Shown here: piece by piece, positions 1-8,467 of the stretch | Numbering within the stretch: position 1 is the first letter of the stretch | Layout: every line of letters starts with the position of its first letter | DNA from: Fidelibacterota bacterium | Lineage (GTDB): Bacteria > Fidelibacterota > Marinisomatia > Marinisomatales > UBA1611 | Direction of reading: 5' to 3' | Length of the DNA stretch: 12,268 bases | Assembly (NCBI GenBank): GCA_012964275.1 | Contig: DTUG01000125.1 | Span: 1-12,268, forward strand | Program-made: the position numbers and the translations under genes | The notes under the pieces: model-generated | Database searches by the model: none | The model's input: the letters and a program-made list of their open reading frames with translations, nothing else | What the model was told of the DNA's origin: nothing

Positions 1-170
1 ATTTCCTGGTTGAAATGTGGAAAAAACCGCATTGGATCTCCAACTATGAAGACAGGAATCGTGTTTTCTTCAGCCCATCCTAGCAACGCTTTATTGACCT
101 TCTTTTCCCAACTATTTAACTGTAGTTGAAATTCCTTTGATTCTTTTCGTTCAAACCCTGATTCTTTGCG
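1..170 (-). CDS. Unidentified open frame running off the left edge
   Basis: On the minus strand a frame stays open from just after a TAA at 171-173 to the window edge, about 56 codons. Its translation looks protein-like: an acidic/basic helical stretch, then LLGWAEENTIPVFIVGDPMR, then FFPHFNQE. No ATG lies near its beginning. The possible starts are a TTG at 84-86, preceded by a purine-rich AAGAAGG, or an internal ATG at 30-32. It could be a gene with a TTG start or a 5'-truncated remnant. I do not recognise the family. The plus strand is also open here (1-126), so coding on either strand is unproven. It lies downstream of the glutamate dehydrogenase in the same orientation. I see no RNA gene or clear terminator in the 190 nt. 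Confidence 0.3.
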
Positions 171-190
171 TTAGGCACCTGATGTATAAT

Positions 191-1432
191 TTAGACTCCC
201 CTAAGTTGAAATGAACGCGCCACTCTATCAATCGCTACCATAAAAGATGCAATGCGCATGGGAACTTTTTTTTCAACCTTTATATTATAAACCTCTTGAA
301 AAGCCTTGACCATTTTAGTCTCAAGTTTTGTGTCTACATCTTCTAACTCCCATTTAAATTGCTGCAGATTCTGAACCCATTCGAAATAGGAGACCGTTAC
401 ACCACCGGCGTTTGTGAGAATATCTGGTATGACTGGCACACTTTTCTCCCAAAGAGTTTCAGCGGCTTTTGGTGTTACGGGTCCGTTGGCTGCTTCTATG
501 ACAAACCTGCAATTCAAAGCATCAGCATTTTCTTTATTGATAGCACCTCCCAGTGCAGCAGGAATCAGAAAATCACATTCCAAAGTTAATAATTCATCAT
601 TGGTTATATTTTTACCCTGGCCACAACCATCAATGGTTCTGTTTTTATAATTGTGATCAAACAGACTTGAAATCTCAAGCCCATCCGGTTCATGGATACC
701 GCCAGTGACATCACTCACTCCAACTATTTTACATCCATACTCATCAAGAAATTTGGCTGTAAAGGATCCTACATTGCCAAAACCCTGAATAACAACGGTG
801 GATTTATCCAGAGCGACGTCATTTTTATTGGCAGTTTCTCTCACTGTTATTGCAGTACCCTTTCCCGTGGCATGTTCTCTGCCTTCAGATCCGCCAAGTT
901 CAAGAGGTTTCCCGGTTACGATTGCGGGTGTATAGCCATGGGCCTGACTGTACTCATCCATGAACCATCCCATTACCTGTGCGTTTGTATTGACATCCGG
1001 TGCAGGGATATCAATGTTTGGACCTATAACAGGATCGATCGCCCTAAAAAATTTTCTTGATAACCGTTCGAGTTCATGGACACTGAATTTACTGGGATCT
1101 ATAGCAATTCCACCCTTACCTCCTCCGTAAGGAATATCCAATAGGGCTGTCTTCCAGGTCATTAACGATGCCAGTGCCCTGACCTCTGCAAGGTCCACGT
1201 GATGGTGGTACCTGATTCCACCCTTAAAGGGTCCCCTGGTGTTATTATGCTGAACTCGGAACCCTAATAAACTCATAACCTCGCCATTGTCTCTTCTGAA
1301 AGGCACCTCTACTGTGAGTTCTCTATCCGGCATCTCAAGGGCACGGGCTATATTTGGTTTGAGTCCGAGAAGTTCTACAGCACGCTGATAAGCGCCTGTT
1401 GCGGCATTAACACTTGATGTTTTTTTAGACAT
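191..1432 (-). CDS. gdhA: Glu/Leu/Phe/Val dehydrogenase, probably glutamate dehydrogenase
   Basis: This protein probably catalyses reversible oxidative deamination of glutamate to 2-oxoglutarate and ammonium with NAD(P), in the cytoplasm. At 413 residues it has the usual length of the small hexameric class. Visible landmarks are the substrate-binding segment GPFKGGIRY (Lys70), Lys94 in the WKTALLDIPYGGGKGG block with the catalytic-type Lys106, Asp146 in PAPDVNT, and the Rossmann motif GFGNVG at 217-222. The residues after the second strand (VSD, about 239-241) do not settle NAD versus NADP preference. The ATG is supported by AAGGAAG at 1440-1446, 7 nt upstream. It is the last gene of the minus-strand run, 114 nt after the transporter, so it may have its own promoter. 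In this setting it could regenerate 2-oxoglutarate after transamination of amino acids. Leucine or phenylalanine dehydrogenase is less likely but not excluded by sequence alone. Confidence 0.9.
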   Translation of the reverse strand: MSKKTSSVNAATGAYQRAVELLGLKPNIARALEMPDRELTVEVPFRRDNGEVMSLLGFRVQHNNTRGPFKGGIRYHHHVDLAEVRALASLMTWKTALLDIPYGGGKGGIAIDPSKFSVHELERLSRKFFRAIDPVIGPNIDIPAPDVNTNAQVMGWFMDEYSQAHGYTPAIVTGKPLELGGSEGREHATGKGTAITVRETANKNDVALDKSTVVIQGFGNVGSFTAKFLDEYGCKIVGVSDVTGGIHEPDGLEISSLFDHNYKNRTIDGCGQGKNITNDELLTLECDFLIPAALGGAINKENADALNCRFVIEAANGPVTPKAAETLWEKSVPVIPDILTNAGGVTVSYFEWVQNLQQFKWELEDVDTKLETKMVKAFQEVYNIKVEKKVPMRIASFMVAIDRVARSFQLRGV

Positions 1433-1494
1433 ATCTATACTTCCTTCACAAATGGATTAGACTTAACAAAGATTCCAGCTGATAATTTTTTGGT

Positions 1495-1524
1495 TCTATA
1501 ATAAAAAGTGCAATTGAATGTTAA
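1495..1524 (-). promoter_or_regulatory. Candidate sigma-70-like promoter for the glutamate dehydrogenase gene
   Basis: In the 114-nt gap between the transporter stop and the dehydrogenase start, the minus strand carries TTAACA (1519-1524), an 18-nt spacer and TATAGA (1495-1500). These match the sigma-70 -35 box at 5 of 6 positions and the -10 box at 4 of 6. A leader of roughly 55 nt would result. The region is AT-rich, so a chance match is quite possible. I see no convincing hairpin terminator in the same gap. Confidence 0.28.
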
Positions 1525-1546
1525 TGGAAAATCTGTAGCAAAACAA

Positions 1547-2965
1547 TTATGAATCTGCCCAGAATTTTGACATAATGAAAAGAATAACAATAGACATTAT
1601 AAACATTTTCCAGCCAGCTTTTATAAAATCTGATCGTTGAACTAAGCCGCTGCTATGTATGATCATACATGTTGGCGAAGCAACCACTGTCAAATAGGCA
1701 AATGCCGATGCGATGGCAGTTGAGAACCCCATTACAATTGGATCACCTCCCATGTTCAATACGATGGGGCCAATTACAGCTACAGTAGCGGAATTACTGA
1801 GTAGGTTGGTCAAAACACCAGTTAAAAGAACAGCTATCAACCATCGTAAAATGGAAATATCTTCACTGAGATTTTTCATGATGTCGATCGCCGAATTGGC
1901 GAACCAAAGTGCCGCCCCGGTCTCTTTCATCTGGAGGCCAATCGATATAGCCGCGCCAAAAAGCAGGATAACACCCCAGTTGGTATTTCGATTCAGATCA
2001 GACCAGCGAATTAATCCTAAAACCAGATACAGAAAGACACCTATCAAAGCTATGATACCCAGGCCCATCTTTTTGCTAAGGAATACCCATCCTAAGAACA
2101 CGATCAGAAATACAATGATCGCTAATATATTCTGACCGGTCATTGCTCCTCTCCTTGCCACCTGAACTTTTAATTTTCGAACTGCAGAATCGAGGACTTT
2201 TTGTTTAGGCCGAAATGTAAACCAGAGAATTGCTACAGCAATCGGTATTTCTACCAATAACATCGGATAGGTGTATCTCATCCACCCCAGATAGGAGATA
2301 TCTGCCAGCCCAAATTCTTGCCAATAGCCAATCATGATTACATTGCGTCCGCCGCCTGAAGGGGTACCAATGGATCCCATAGCACTGCCGTAGGCAATGG
2401 AAAAAAGTATCAATGCTGCCAGGTTTTTTGTCGCATCCCGATCAGTACTGGTGTTATATATAAGAGTCAGCCCTACGGGCATCATCATTGCTGTGACTGT
2501 ATGCTCGCCTATAAAAGAGGACAGGAATGCTGAAATGCCTACAAAACCAAATGCAATGCGCCATGTTTTATTCCCTGTAAACCTAATGATGCCGAGTGCC
2601 AGCCGCGAGTCTAGCCCCTGGCTCACAATAGCCACCGCCATCATCAGTGATCCCATAATAAAGAATACCGCATCATTCATAAAGGATTTTGCCACACCAT
2701 TTGGATCATCAATTCCCAGTATCACCTGCAGGAATAACATCATCAGCGCCACAGCGGGTAGTGGTACCGGTTCAAAAATGATCAGAATAATTGCCATTAT
2801 TACAATGATCATCGTCCGGTATGCCTTTATCGGATCCGTCATGGTTTCGCCCTGCATAGATTCCATACTGGAGGGGACGGGTAAAAGCAATAATACAGCA
2901 CCTACCGCTAATGCAAAAAGCAGCCAACGCTTCTGGGTCAGCCAAAAAATGATATGCTGAAGCAA
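1547..2965 (-). CDS. SLC13/DASS-family anion transporter (substrate unknown)
   Basis: A polytopic inner-membrane protein of 472 residues, the usual size for the divalent anion:sodium symporter family, whose members move dicarboxylates, citrate, sulfate and related anions. Hydrophobic segments fill most of the chain, with a basic cytoplasmic-type loop near 252-273. The second repeat keeps the family substrate/sodium motif as SNSATVA (390-396). The first repeat has GEHTVTA (153-159) where classic members have SNTAT. A glycine-rich GSIGTPSGGGRN (198-208 region) follows. The start codon is TTG (2963-2965). The next ATG, at residue 34, would remove the first membrane helix (about 13-31), and AAAGAG lies 8 nt upstream of the TTG. 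The gene begins 15 nt after the universal stress gene, so co-transcription is likely. The altered first motif makes substrate transfer from known relatives unsafe. Export or import of a sulfur oxyanion is only a context-based idea. Confidence 0.85.
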   Translation of the reverse strand: MLQHIIFWLTQKRWLLFALAVGAVLLLLPVPSSMESMQGETMTDPIKAYRTMIIVIMAIILIIFEPVPLPAVALMMLFLQVILGIDDPNGVAKSFMNDAVFFIMGSLMMAVAIVSQGLDSRLALGIIRFTGNKTWRIAFGFVGISAFLSSFIGEHTVTAMMMPVGLTLIYNTSTDRDATKNLAALILFSIAYGSAMGSIGTPSGGGRNVIMIGYWQEFGLADISYLGWMRYTYPMLLVEIPIAVAILWFTFRPKQKVLDSAVRKLKVQVARRGAMTGQNILAIIVFLIVFLGWVFLSKKMGLGIIALIGVFLYLVLGLIRWSDLNRNTNWGVILLFGAAISIGLQMKETGAALWFANSAIDIMKNLSEDISILRWLIAVLLTGVLTNLLSNSATVAVIGPIVLNMGGDPIVMGFSTAIASAFAYLTVVASPTCMIIHSSGLVQRSDFIKAGWKMFIMSIVILFIMSKFWADS

Positions 2966-2980
2966 AAAATCTACTCTTTA

Positions 2981-3865
2981 CTATTTAACTATTAAAATTG
3001 GGCATGGATTTGATTCCATGACCTGGAGCGGTTTGCTGCCCATGAAAAATTTAGCGATGGGATTTTTTGTTGATGTTCCCATAACTATGATGTGGTCATT
3101 GCCTGCTGTTTCCCGAATAACGACTGCAGGGTCGCCGTGCTTGAAGTGATTTTCATATTCAATTCCCATACGACGCATCATTTTTGCGGCCCGCTTTGCA
3201 GCATTGCGGTATCCTTTACCGAATTTATTTGTTTTAGAGACCGTCAACAGGTCTACTTTTATCCCAAAAGCCTGCGCAACCCGAACACCATACTTTACAG
3301 CCTGCGGTGTTTTCCTCGAATCATCAACGGGCAACAATAGACCATAGGTCTTGTCCGGGTTATATTTATTCACAATTAAAATGGAACTGTCTATATACTG
3401 TATCATATCATGAGCCATCCGGCGCTTCTGGCTTCCACCGATAATCGTTACATCAAATCCACCTCTAGCAACTTCATCACGCAATTCTGAGATAATATCT
3501 CCATTGCGCAGTATCAGGTTTACATCTGTAGAAATCGTACCCTGCAGGTAGACATCACACCGATTGCCATCTGTCTGAACCAAGGTGTTTTTTGGAAAAC
3601 CAGATTCAATGGTCGTAGACGTGATGTAATCATTTTTAGCTAGAAAATTGAAAGCCCATTCCAATACCTCTACACCTGGTCTATCAAAATCCCACTCTTC
3701 CATTCGTTCTTGCGCCAACCTCACATGCGGTAAAGAAAAATCACTGATCTTGGGTCCTACATATACAATCGTAACCGCTGCCTGGAATGATTTTGCTATC
3801 TGCATTCCTACCCGGAGCGTGGATTCAGAATATTCTTTACTTCCTACAGCAATTAAAAATTTCAT
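2981..3865 (-). CDS. Tandem universal stress protein (two UspA domains)
   Basis: A cytoplasmic protein of 294 residues made of two UspA-like alpha/beta domains, about 1-167 and 172-294. Each starts with a strand of the form KFLIAVGS or YGLLLPVDDS. The C-terminal domain keeps a recognisable but altered nucleotide-loop region, MGTSTKNPIAKFFMGS (262-277), and ends in the typical PCPILIVK. The first domain has only IIGGSQKRR (141-149) at the equivalent place and lacks the second glycine/serine turn, so it probably binds no ATP or binds it differently. Such proteins usually modulate stress responses or partner proteins rather than catalyse metabolism. It sits between the molybdoenzyme (49-nt gap) and the transporter (15-nt gap), which suggests a regulatory role in this operon, perhaps on the transporter. 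No strong ribosome-binding site is seen before its ATG. Confidence 0.88.
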   Translation of the reverse strand: MKFLIAVGSKEYSESTLRVGMQIAKSFQAAVTIVYVGPKISDFSLPHVRLAQERMEEWDFDRPGVEVLEWAFNFLAKNDYITSTTIESGFPKNTLVQTDGNRCDVYLQGTISTDVNLILRNGDIISELRDEVARGGFDVTIIGGSQKRRMAHDMIQYIDSSILIVNKYNPDKTYGLLLPVDDSRKTPQAVKYGVRVAQAFGIKVDLLTVSKTNKFGKGYRNAAKRAAKMMRRMGIEYENHFKHGDPAVVIRETAGNDHIIVMGTSTKNPIAKFFMGSKPLQVMESNPCPILIVK

Positions 3866-3914
3866 GCGAGTGTGAAATTACGAATACCTATTTTTCATTT
3901 CTGTCTGGATTGAT

Positions 3915-6767
3915 TCATTTATCCAAATAAAAATGCCTTTTTTGTGGTGTTAGCGGCCTTGCCATCCAAAGCGGTCTCCGTAAACCTTCAGGATGATTTT
4001 CTTTCTCCTTGGCCCACATATTCCATTGTTTAAAATGCTCAAAGGATTTATTCGTATCTACAAATACATCTCCGTATTTCTCATCCAAATCTGGAATAGA
4101 TAGACTAACCTTTTGCAGCCAGCAATGTGCACCAGAGATTGGATCGGGATTTGCAGGATGTGTTATATTTTGATGCACACCACCATCTCTCCACCATATA
4201 CGGTTGGTATCTGCATCATCTGTTTTCCAAGGCTCGACGCCTTTCAAAACTTCCATCTTCCATTGTCCATTCCCCATATTTTTTATGTCTATCGTATTTG
4301 TCATGAACCGGTTGCCTGTATCCTGCTGGCGGCGCCAGCGACCGATATGGTGAGAACAGGCTACCACACCCGGCTTGATCGCCTCTGTTACCCAGACCTT
4401 ATCCACAAACCAGCCGATTTCCGTACTGACCTTGAGCAAGGTCCCGGTCTTAACACCTAAGCTTTCAGCATCCTTTTTATGTATCCAGATCGGGTTCCTA
4501 TGGGCAATTTCCGCTAGCCATTTAGAATTTGCTGATCGGGAATGTATGTGCGTAGGAAGACGGAAATTAGGTAGTAACACATATTCGTTTTTTTCTTTGT
4601 CCAAATTATCGGGATGTATGTGACTTCTGATTCGATATCCAGGGGTGGCATGTTCCGGATATCCAAAATCAACCATGGTTTGAGAATAGAGTTCTTGACG
4701 TCTTGATGGAGTGGGGAAACCGGTGCAATTTTCTCCATTCAAATGAATTCCAACTACAATACCATCCTTTATTATCTGGCCGTTATCAGCCACTCGTGAT
4801 TCCTTTATTACATCCGAAGATAATTCAAGCTCATTCTTCTTATAAACCGATGATTTTACCAGATAAGCACCATACTTGCGCATATAATTCAATGGAGTTA
4901 AACCTTCTTGCTCGGCTGTTTCGGGAAGACCTTCAGTATGTTCAAAAATGTAACGATAGTATTCATCAATATTAATTTTTTCCCCTTTGCGGTAAGGACT
5001 CAGGAAATGATCACGGATCCCAAGCTGGTCACCCTTATCGATCCGCCAGGACAACTCTATCCAGAATTCATCCTCTTCCCATACTTCACCTGGATTGACT
5101 TCATAGGTATATTTTACATTTTTCCCATCCCGTCGAGCCTTTTCCCGTAATACTGGTTGACGAAAAGCGATCCAGACTCCAGCCTGTGTCTCATAAGAAT
5201 TAATATCGTGACGCTCAGATGCATGACCCATAGGCAGAACATAATCGGCAAAGAAAGCTGTTTCGTTCCAGGTTGGAGTTAAGGCAATGTGACAGCCAAC
5301 CTTGCCTGTATCTGATAGCATTTCAATCCACGTGAATCCATCTGGGTATGTCCAGACAGGATTGAAGACCCGGGTAAAATAAACATCCAGTTTACCGCGG
5401 TTATCTTTTAACAGATGAGGCAGTATCTCACTCATCTCATAATGCGATAATGTATACTCAGGCGGCCAGCTGAGCTCGTTCCAATTATCGGGACCAGGAG
5501 GATCGTCAAAAAAACTTGGTTGGAATTTATGCCAGCCGCTTGGAGCTGTACCTCCTTCTGTACCTACAGACCCGGTCAATACATTCAACAGATGCAGTGT
5601 CCTCGCAACCTGCCAGCCTCCCAGGTTACCGATCGAAGCACCGCGCCATACGTGTGAAGAAAATTTACTCCCGGCTTCCCCAATGAATCTGGCAACCCGA
5701 ATAATTTGATCTGCCTCGATCCCAGCTTCTTTCGCTGCGAATTCAGGTGTGTAATCGGACCATTCCTGACTTAAACGCTTTATAAATACATCGAATTCAA
5801 CAGTATCTTCCGGATAAAGATTTTTTAAGTATTCATCCCAGTTCACCCAGTTTTCCATAAAAGTCCTATCATACATTTTTTCATCCAGTATGATCTTAGC
5901 CATGGCCATAAATATCGCTGACTCACTACCTGGATAGGTTGGCATCCACTCATCGGCCATGGAAGCAGTATTAGACAGGCGAGGATCCAAAACAATCAGT
6001 TTAGCGCCTTTCATCATTCCTTCAATGATACGCTGAGCGTGAGGATTAAAATAGTGCCCCGTTTCAAGATGGGATGATGCCAATAGAATAACCTTTGCAT
6101 TTGTATGGTCTGGACTGGGTCGATCAAATTTATGCCACAGTGCATATCCAGTACGGGCTCCGGCAGAACAAATATTTGTATGACTATTATGACCATCAAT
6201 TCCCCAGGCTTTCAGTACCCTTTCAGCATAGCCTTCGTGGCCTGGCCGACCCACATGATACATCACTCGATCTTTATGCCCGGATTCTAAGCTGTTTCGA
6301 ATTTTTTCAGAAATCTCATCGAGAGCCTGGTCCCATGAGATCCGTTCCCATTTACCTTCACCGCGTTTCCCAACCCTTTTTAGCGGATAAAATATTCGCT
6401 CTGTATCATTGATCTGATTTATAGTAGCCGGACCCTTTGCACAGTTGCGACCCCGGCTTCCAGGATGATGGGGATTCCCTTCAAATTTGCGGACTTGATT
6501 CGTATCCTTATCGATGTAAGCCAAAAGACCACAGGCTGATTCACAATTAAAGCAAGTGGTCGGTATAATGGAATAATGGCGTTCTTTTTTTTCCGGCCAG
6601 GCCTGAGAATCCAATTCTATAAAATCATCCCATTCACTAGGATCCGGGTATTTGTACAGCGGTTTTGGTCCTTCCATCATCAATTCTTCAGACCAGTCCG
6701 GCCGATGAGATATTTTGGGTATTAATCCAATTGATTCAGAAAATTTCTCTACCCAGGATCGGTTCAT
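3915..6767 (-). CDS. Molybdopterin oxidoreductase catalytic subunit (DMSO reductase family, SoeA/PsrA-like)
   Basis: The catalytic subunit of a membrane-bound complex, 950 residues, predicted to bind bis-MGD and one 4Fe-4S cluster. The cluster ligands are Cys72, Cys75, Cys79 and Cys109 in the N-terminal domain. Cys200 in HTNICSAGARTGY is the likely molybdenum ligand, as in polysulfide, thiosulfate, arsenate and sulfite enzymes. MGD-contact segments include LDPRLSNTASMAD (260-272) and the C-terminal dinucleotide-binding domain (about 728-890), after TPSRRQELYS (686-695). The N-terminus (MNRSWVEKF) has no twin-arginine signal, so I infer a cytoplasmic active site, as in SoeABC. The start is set by AGGGAA (6772-6777), which overlaps the stop of the partner gene 8 nt upstream, indicating translational coupling. 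The nearby cysteine dioxygenase favours sulfite as substrate. A polysulfide, thiosulfate or other substrate cannot be excluded from sequence alone. Confidence 0.9.
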   Translation of the reverse strand: MNRSWVEKFSESIGLIPKISHRPDWSEELMMEGPKPLYKYPDPSEWDDFIELDSQAWPEKKERHYSIIPTTCFNCESACGLLAYIDKDTNQVRKFEGNPHHPGSRGRNCAKGPATINQINDTERIFYPLKRVGKRGEGKWERISWDQALDEISEKIRNSLESGHKDRVMYHVGRPGHEGYAERVLKAWGIDGHNSHTNICSAGARTGYALWHKFDRPSPDHTNAKVILLASSHLETGHYFNPHAQRIIEGMMKGAKLIVLDPRLSNTASMADEWMPTYPGSESAIFMAMAKIILDEKMYDRTFMENWVNWDEYLKNLYPEDTVEFDVFIKRLSQEWSDYTPEFAAKEAGIEADQIIRVARFIGEAGSKFSSHVWRGASIGNLGGWQVARTLHLLNVLTGSVGTEGGTAPSGWHKFQPSFFDDPPGPDNWNELSWPPEYTLSHYEMSEILPHLLKDNRGKLDVYFTRVFNPVWTYPDGFTWIEMLSDTGKVGCHIALTPTWNETAFFADYVLPMGHASERHDINSYETQAGVWIAFRQPVLREKARRDGKNVKYTYEVNPGEVWEEDEFWIELSWRIDKGDQLGIRDHFLSPYRKGEKINIDEYYRYIFEHTEGLPETAEQEGLTPLNYMRKYGAYLVKSSVYKKNELELSSDVIKESRVADNGQIIKDGIVVGIHLNGENCTGFPTPSRRQELYSQTMVDFGYPEHATPGYRIRSHIHPDNLDKEKNEYVLLPNFRLPTHIHSRSANSKWLAEIAHRNPIWIHKKDAESLGVKTGTLLKVSTEIGWFVDKVWVTEAIKPGVVACSHHIGRWRRQQDTGNRFMTNTIDIKNMGNGQWKMEVLKGVEPWKTDDADTNRIWWRDGGVHQNITHPANPDPISGAHCWLQKVSLSIPDLDEKYGDVFVDTNKSFEHFKQWNMWAKEKENHPEGLRRPLWMARPLTPQKRHFYLDK

Positions 6768-6775
6768 GCTGTTCC

Positions 6776-8383
6776 CTAACTCAAGGACACAACTTGCGGG
6801 GCATATACCCTGACATATTCTGTTAAAAAGATACCAATGAGGACTAATAATCCGGCCAGGATAGTAATTGAATTGCCGTGATTACCCACAATCATTAAAA
6901 GTGGAAGGAGATTGCCTATTAAGATACCTGCAGCAAACCAAAGGAAAAAGTAACCTCTTTTCATCATGAAAACTGTCTTGCGATAGTCAATGCTGCGATG
7001 TGGAACCAGTGTTTCAATGACAAGCAGGATCAGGTTAAGACTGATCAAGCCAATCAAAAATCCGATTAATTGCTTAACACTGTTTGACCCAAAAATGAGC
7101 AATATAACGGTTCCTGCCATAAGAGCATGGATCAGCATATGCATCCATAACAAAGGTGACTGCCAATAGTCCCGCCCTTTAGCCTGCTTGAATAAAAACG
7201 CTGTATAAATCGCTGATAAAAAAGCAAAGAAAAAGCCCGGGAATTTTATCCAGAAAAGATTCCAACCCAGCCAATGCCCAATAATCAACAGTGTTATAAT
7301 CCCGCTAAAAGCTGTAATTATATATGCTCCCCGGACCAACCAGGACGTCCAGTTTGGCCGTAAAAGAACATAAAGAAATCGGTCTGGGCGATCTAAATCT
7401 GCAACAAGCAAAAGTGCTGTGAATACCAGGAAAACCAGTGAAGTAGACAGTGCTTGTATTTGCACTTTATCAGATATTGTCAACCCCATTATTTCCAGTA
7501 AAAATAATATCATAAAGGTTCCAGAAGCGATCGCTTTTGTCCAGATATAGGATGGGACTTGCCATCCCCAGAGCACTCCTTTAGATGGTGCATCATACAC
7601 TCGCTTTGTATTCTGATCCTGATAATATGATAATTCCTTTTGGACATTATCCACGGCGCGCTGATCAATAGCTGTTCCACTTTTTGCATGGTTTTCCAAG
7701 GCCAATTGAAGTAAAAGACTCCCTCGATCCGACTCATTTATTCGTTCATCTGCATATTTTGCGAAATGACCGACACCAGATATTTGTTCACTCCAGACGT
7801 AATTATCATTTCGATCAGTGGCAGCAGGAACCAGCATTTCGGAACTGCCATTGACATAATATAGCTGCGGTTTTGTTCCCTTCTCCGGTTTTCTTACGGT
7901 CACATTTTCCTTGGCTACCAAATTGGCAATCTTTGATTTTGGATCATCCAAATCACCAGACACAATAGCTTCCACCGGACATACGATTACACAGGCTGGT
8001 TCATAGCCGCCATCTATCCTGTGGGCGCAATAATTACACTTAGCTGCCGTATTGGTATTTGGGTCTATATAGAGTGCATCATAGGGACATGCCTGCATAC
8101 AGCTTTTACAACCGATGCAACGATCACTATCAAAATCAACAATACCATCCTTTCGGGTATATAAGGCGGTCGTGGGGCAAATTTCTACACAGGGCGCATC
8201 GGCGCAATGGTTACAGCGGTGGACCGCAAATTCCCTTGTGTTATTCGGGAATACTCCTTTTTCAATATATTTCACATGAGTACGGTTCACACCGATAGGA
8301 ATATCATGCTCACTCTTACAGGCTACGGTACAAGCATGACATCCAATGCACACCCTGTTATCTATAACAAAACCGTATTTCAT
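6776..8383 (-). CDS. Fused four-cluster ferredoxin and NrfD-like quinone-interacting membrane subunit
   Basis: This 535-residue protein joins two subunits that are usually separate. Residues 1-137 form a DmsB/PsrB-type electron-transfer domain with four cysteine groups: 12/15/18/22, 57/60/65/69, 89/92/95/99 and 116/119/131/135, enough for four 4Fe-4S clusters. A linker of about 140 residues (138-277) contains PQLYYV at 172-177. From about 278 on there are eight hydrophobic helices of the NrfD/PsrC type, with the typical DLDRPDRF loop after helix 2. It should carry electrons between the molybdoenzyme and membrane quinone. No signal peptide is present, so the ferredoxin part faces the cytoplasm. 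AGGA (8388-8391) lies 4 nt before the ATG. As first gene of the minus-strand run, 8 nt before the catalytic gene, it appears to head the operon. Its leader runs into degraded cdo/mobA sequence. Confidence 0.9.
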   Translation of the reverse strand: MKYGFVIDNRVCIGCHACTVACKSEHDIPIGVNRTHVKYIEKGVFPNNTREFAVHRCNHCADAPCVEICPTTALYTRKDGIVDFDSDRCIGCKSCMQACPYDALYIDPNTNTAAKCNYCAHRIDGGYEPACVIVCPVEAIVSGDLDDPKSKIANLVAKENVTVRKPEKGTKPQLYYVNGSSEMLVPAATDRNDNYVWSEQISGVGHFAKYADERINESDRGSLLLQLALENHAKSGTAIDQRAVDNVQKELSYYQDQNTKRVYDAPSKGVLWGWQVPSYIWTKAIASGTFMILFLLEIMGLTISDKVQIQALSTSLVFLVFTALLLVADLDRPDRFLYVLLRPNWTSWLVRGAYIITAFSGIITLLIIGHWLGWNLFWIKFPGFFFAFLSAIYTAFLFKQAKGRDYWQSPLLWMHMLIHALMAGTVILLIFGSNSVKQLIGFLIGLISLNLILLVIETLVPHRSIDYRKTVFMMKRGYFFLWFAAGILIGNLLPLLMIVGNHGNSITILAGLLVLIGIFLTEYVRVYAPQVVSLS

Positions 8384-8402
8384 TCAATCCTATCAATAAT
8401 AG

Positions 8403-8467
8403 ATAATAGCAAATCTAGTAAATTGAAGCATGCGTCATATTACATTCTTCCTGTTGCAAATACCAAT
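8403..8467 (+). pseudogene. Remnant of a second cdo 3' end and cdo-mobA spacer
   Basis: This stretch repeats the end of the cysteine dioxygenase gene and the spacer before mobA. Bases 8403-8422 match 9401-9420 (last codons of cdo) at 16 of 20 positions. After an 11-nt shortening, 8426-8455 matches 9435-9464 at 20 of 30. The match then runs at 21 of 24 from 8456 into the first four codons of the mobA remnant. All matches are in the same order and orientation as the intact pair. Upstream of about 8403 the similarity stops, 20 nt before the start of the iron-sulfur/NrfD gene on the other strand. I read it as what is left of a duplicated cdo. The short length makes each piece weak alone; the collinear series makes it convincing. 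Confidence 0.7.

Noticed and set aside
2397..2960. A 187-codon plus-strand open frame opposite the transporter gene
   Set aside because: It lies wholly antisense to a gene with strong SLC13 motifs and has no recognisable domain of its own; such long antisense frames are common opposite membrane proteins.
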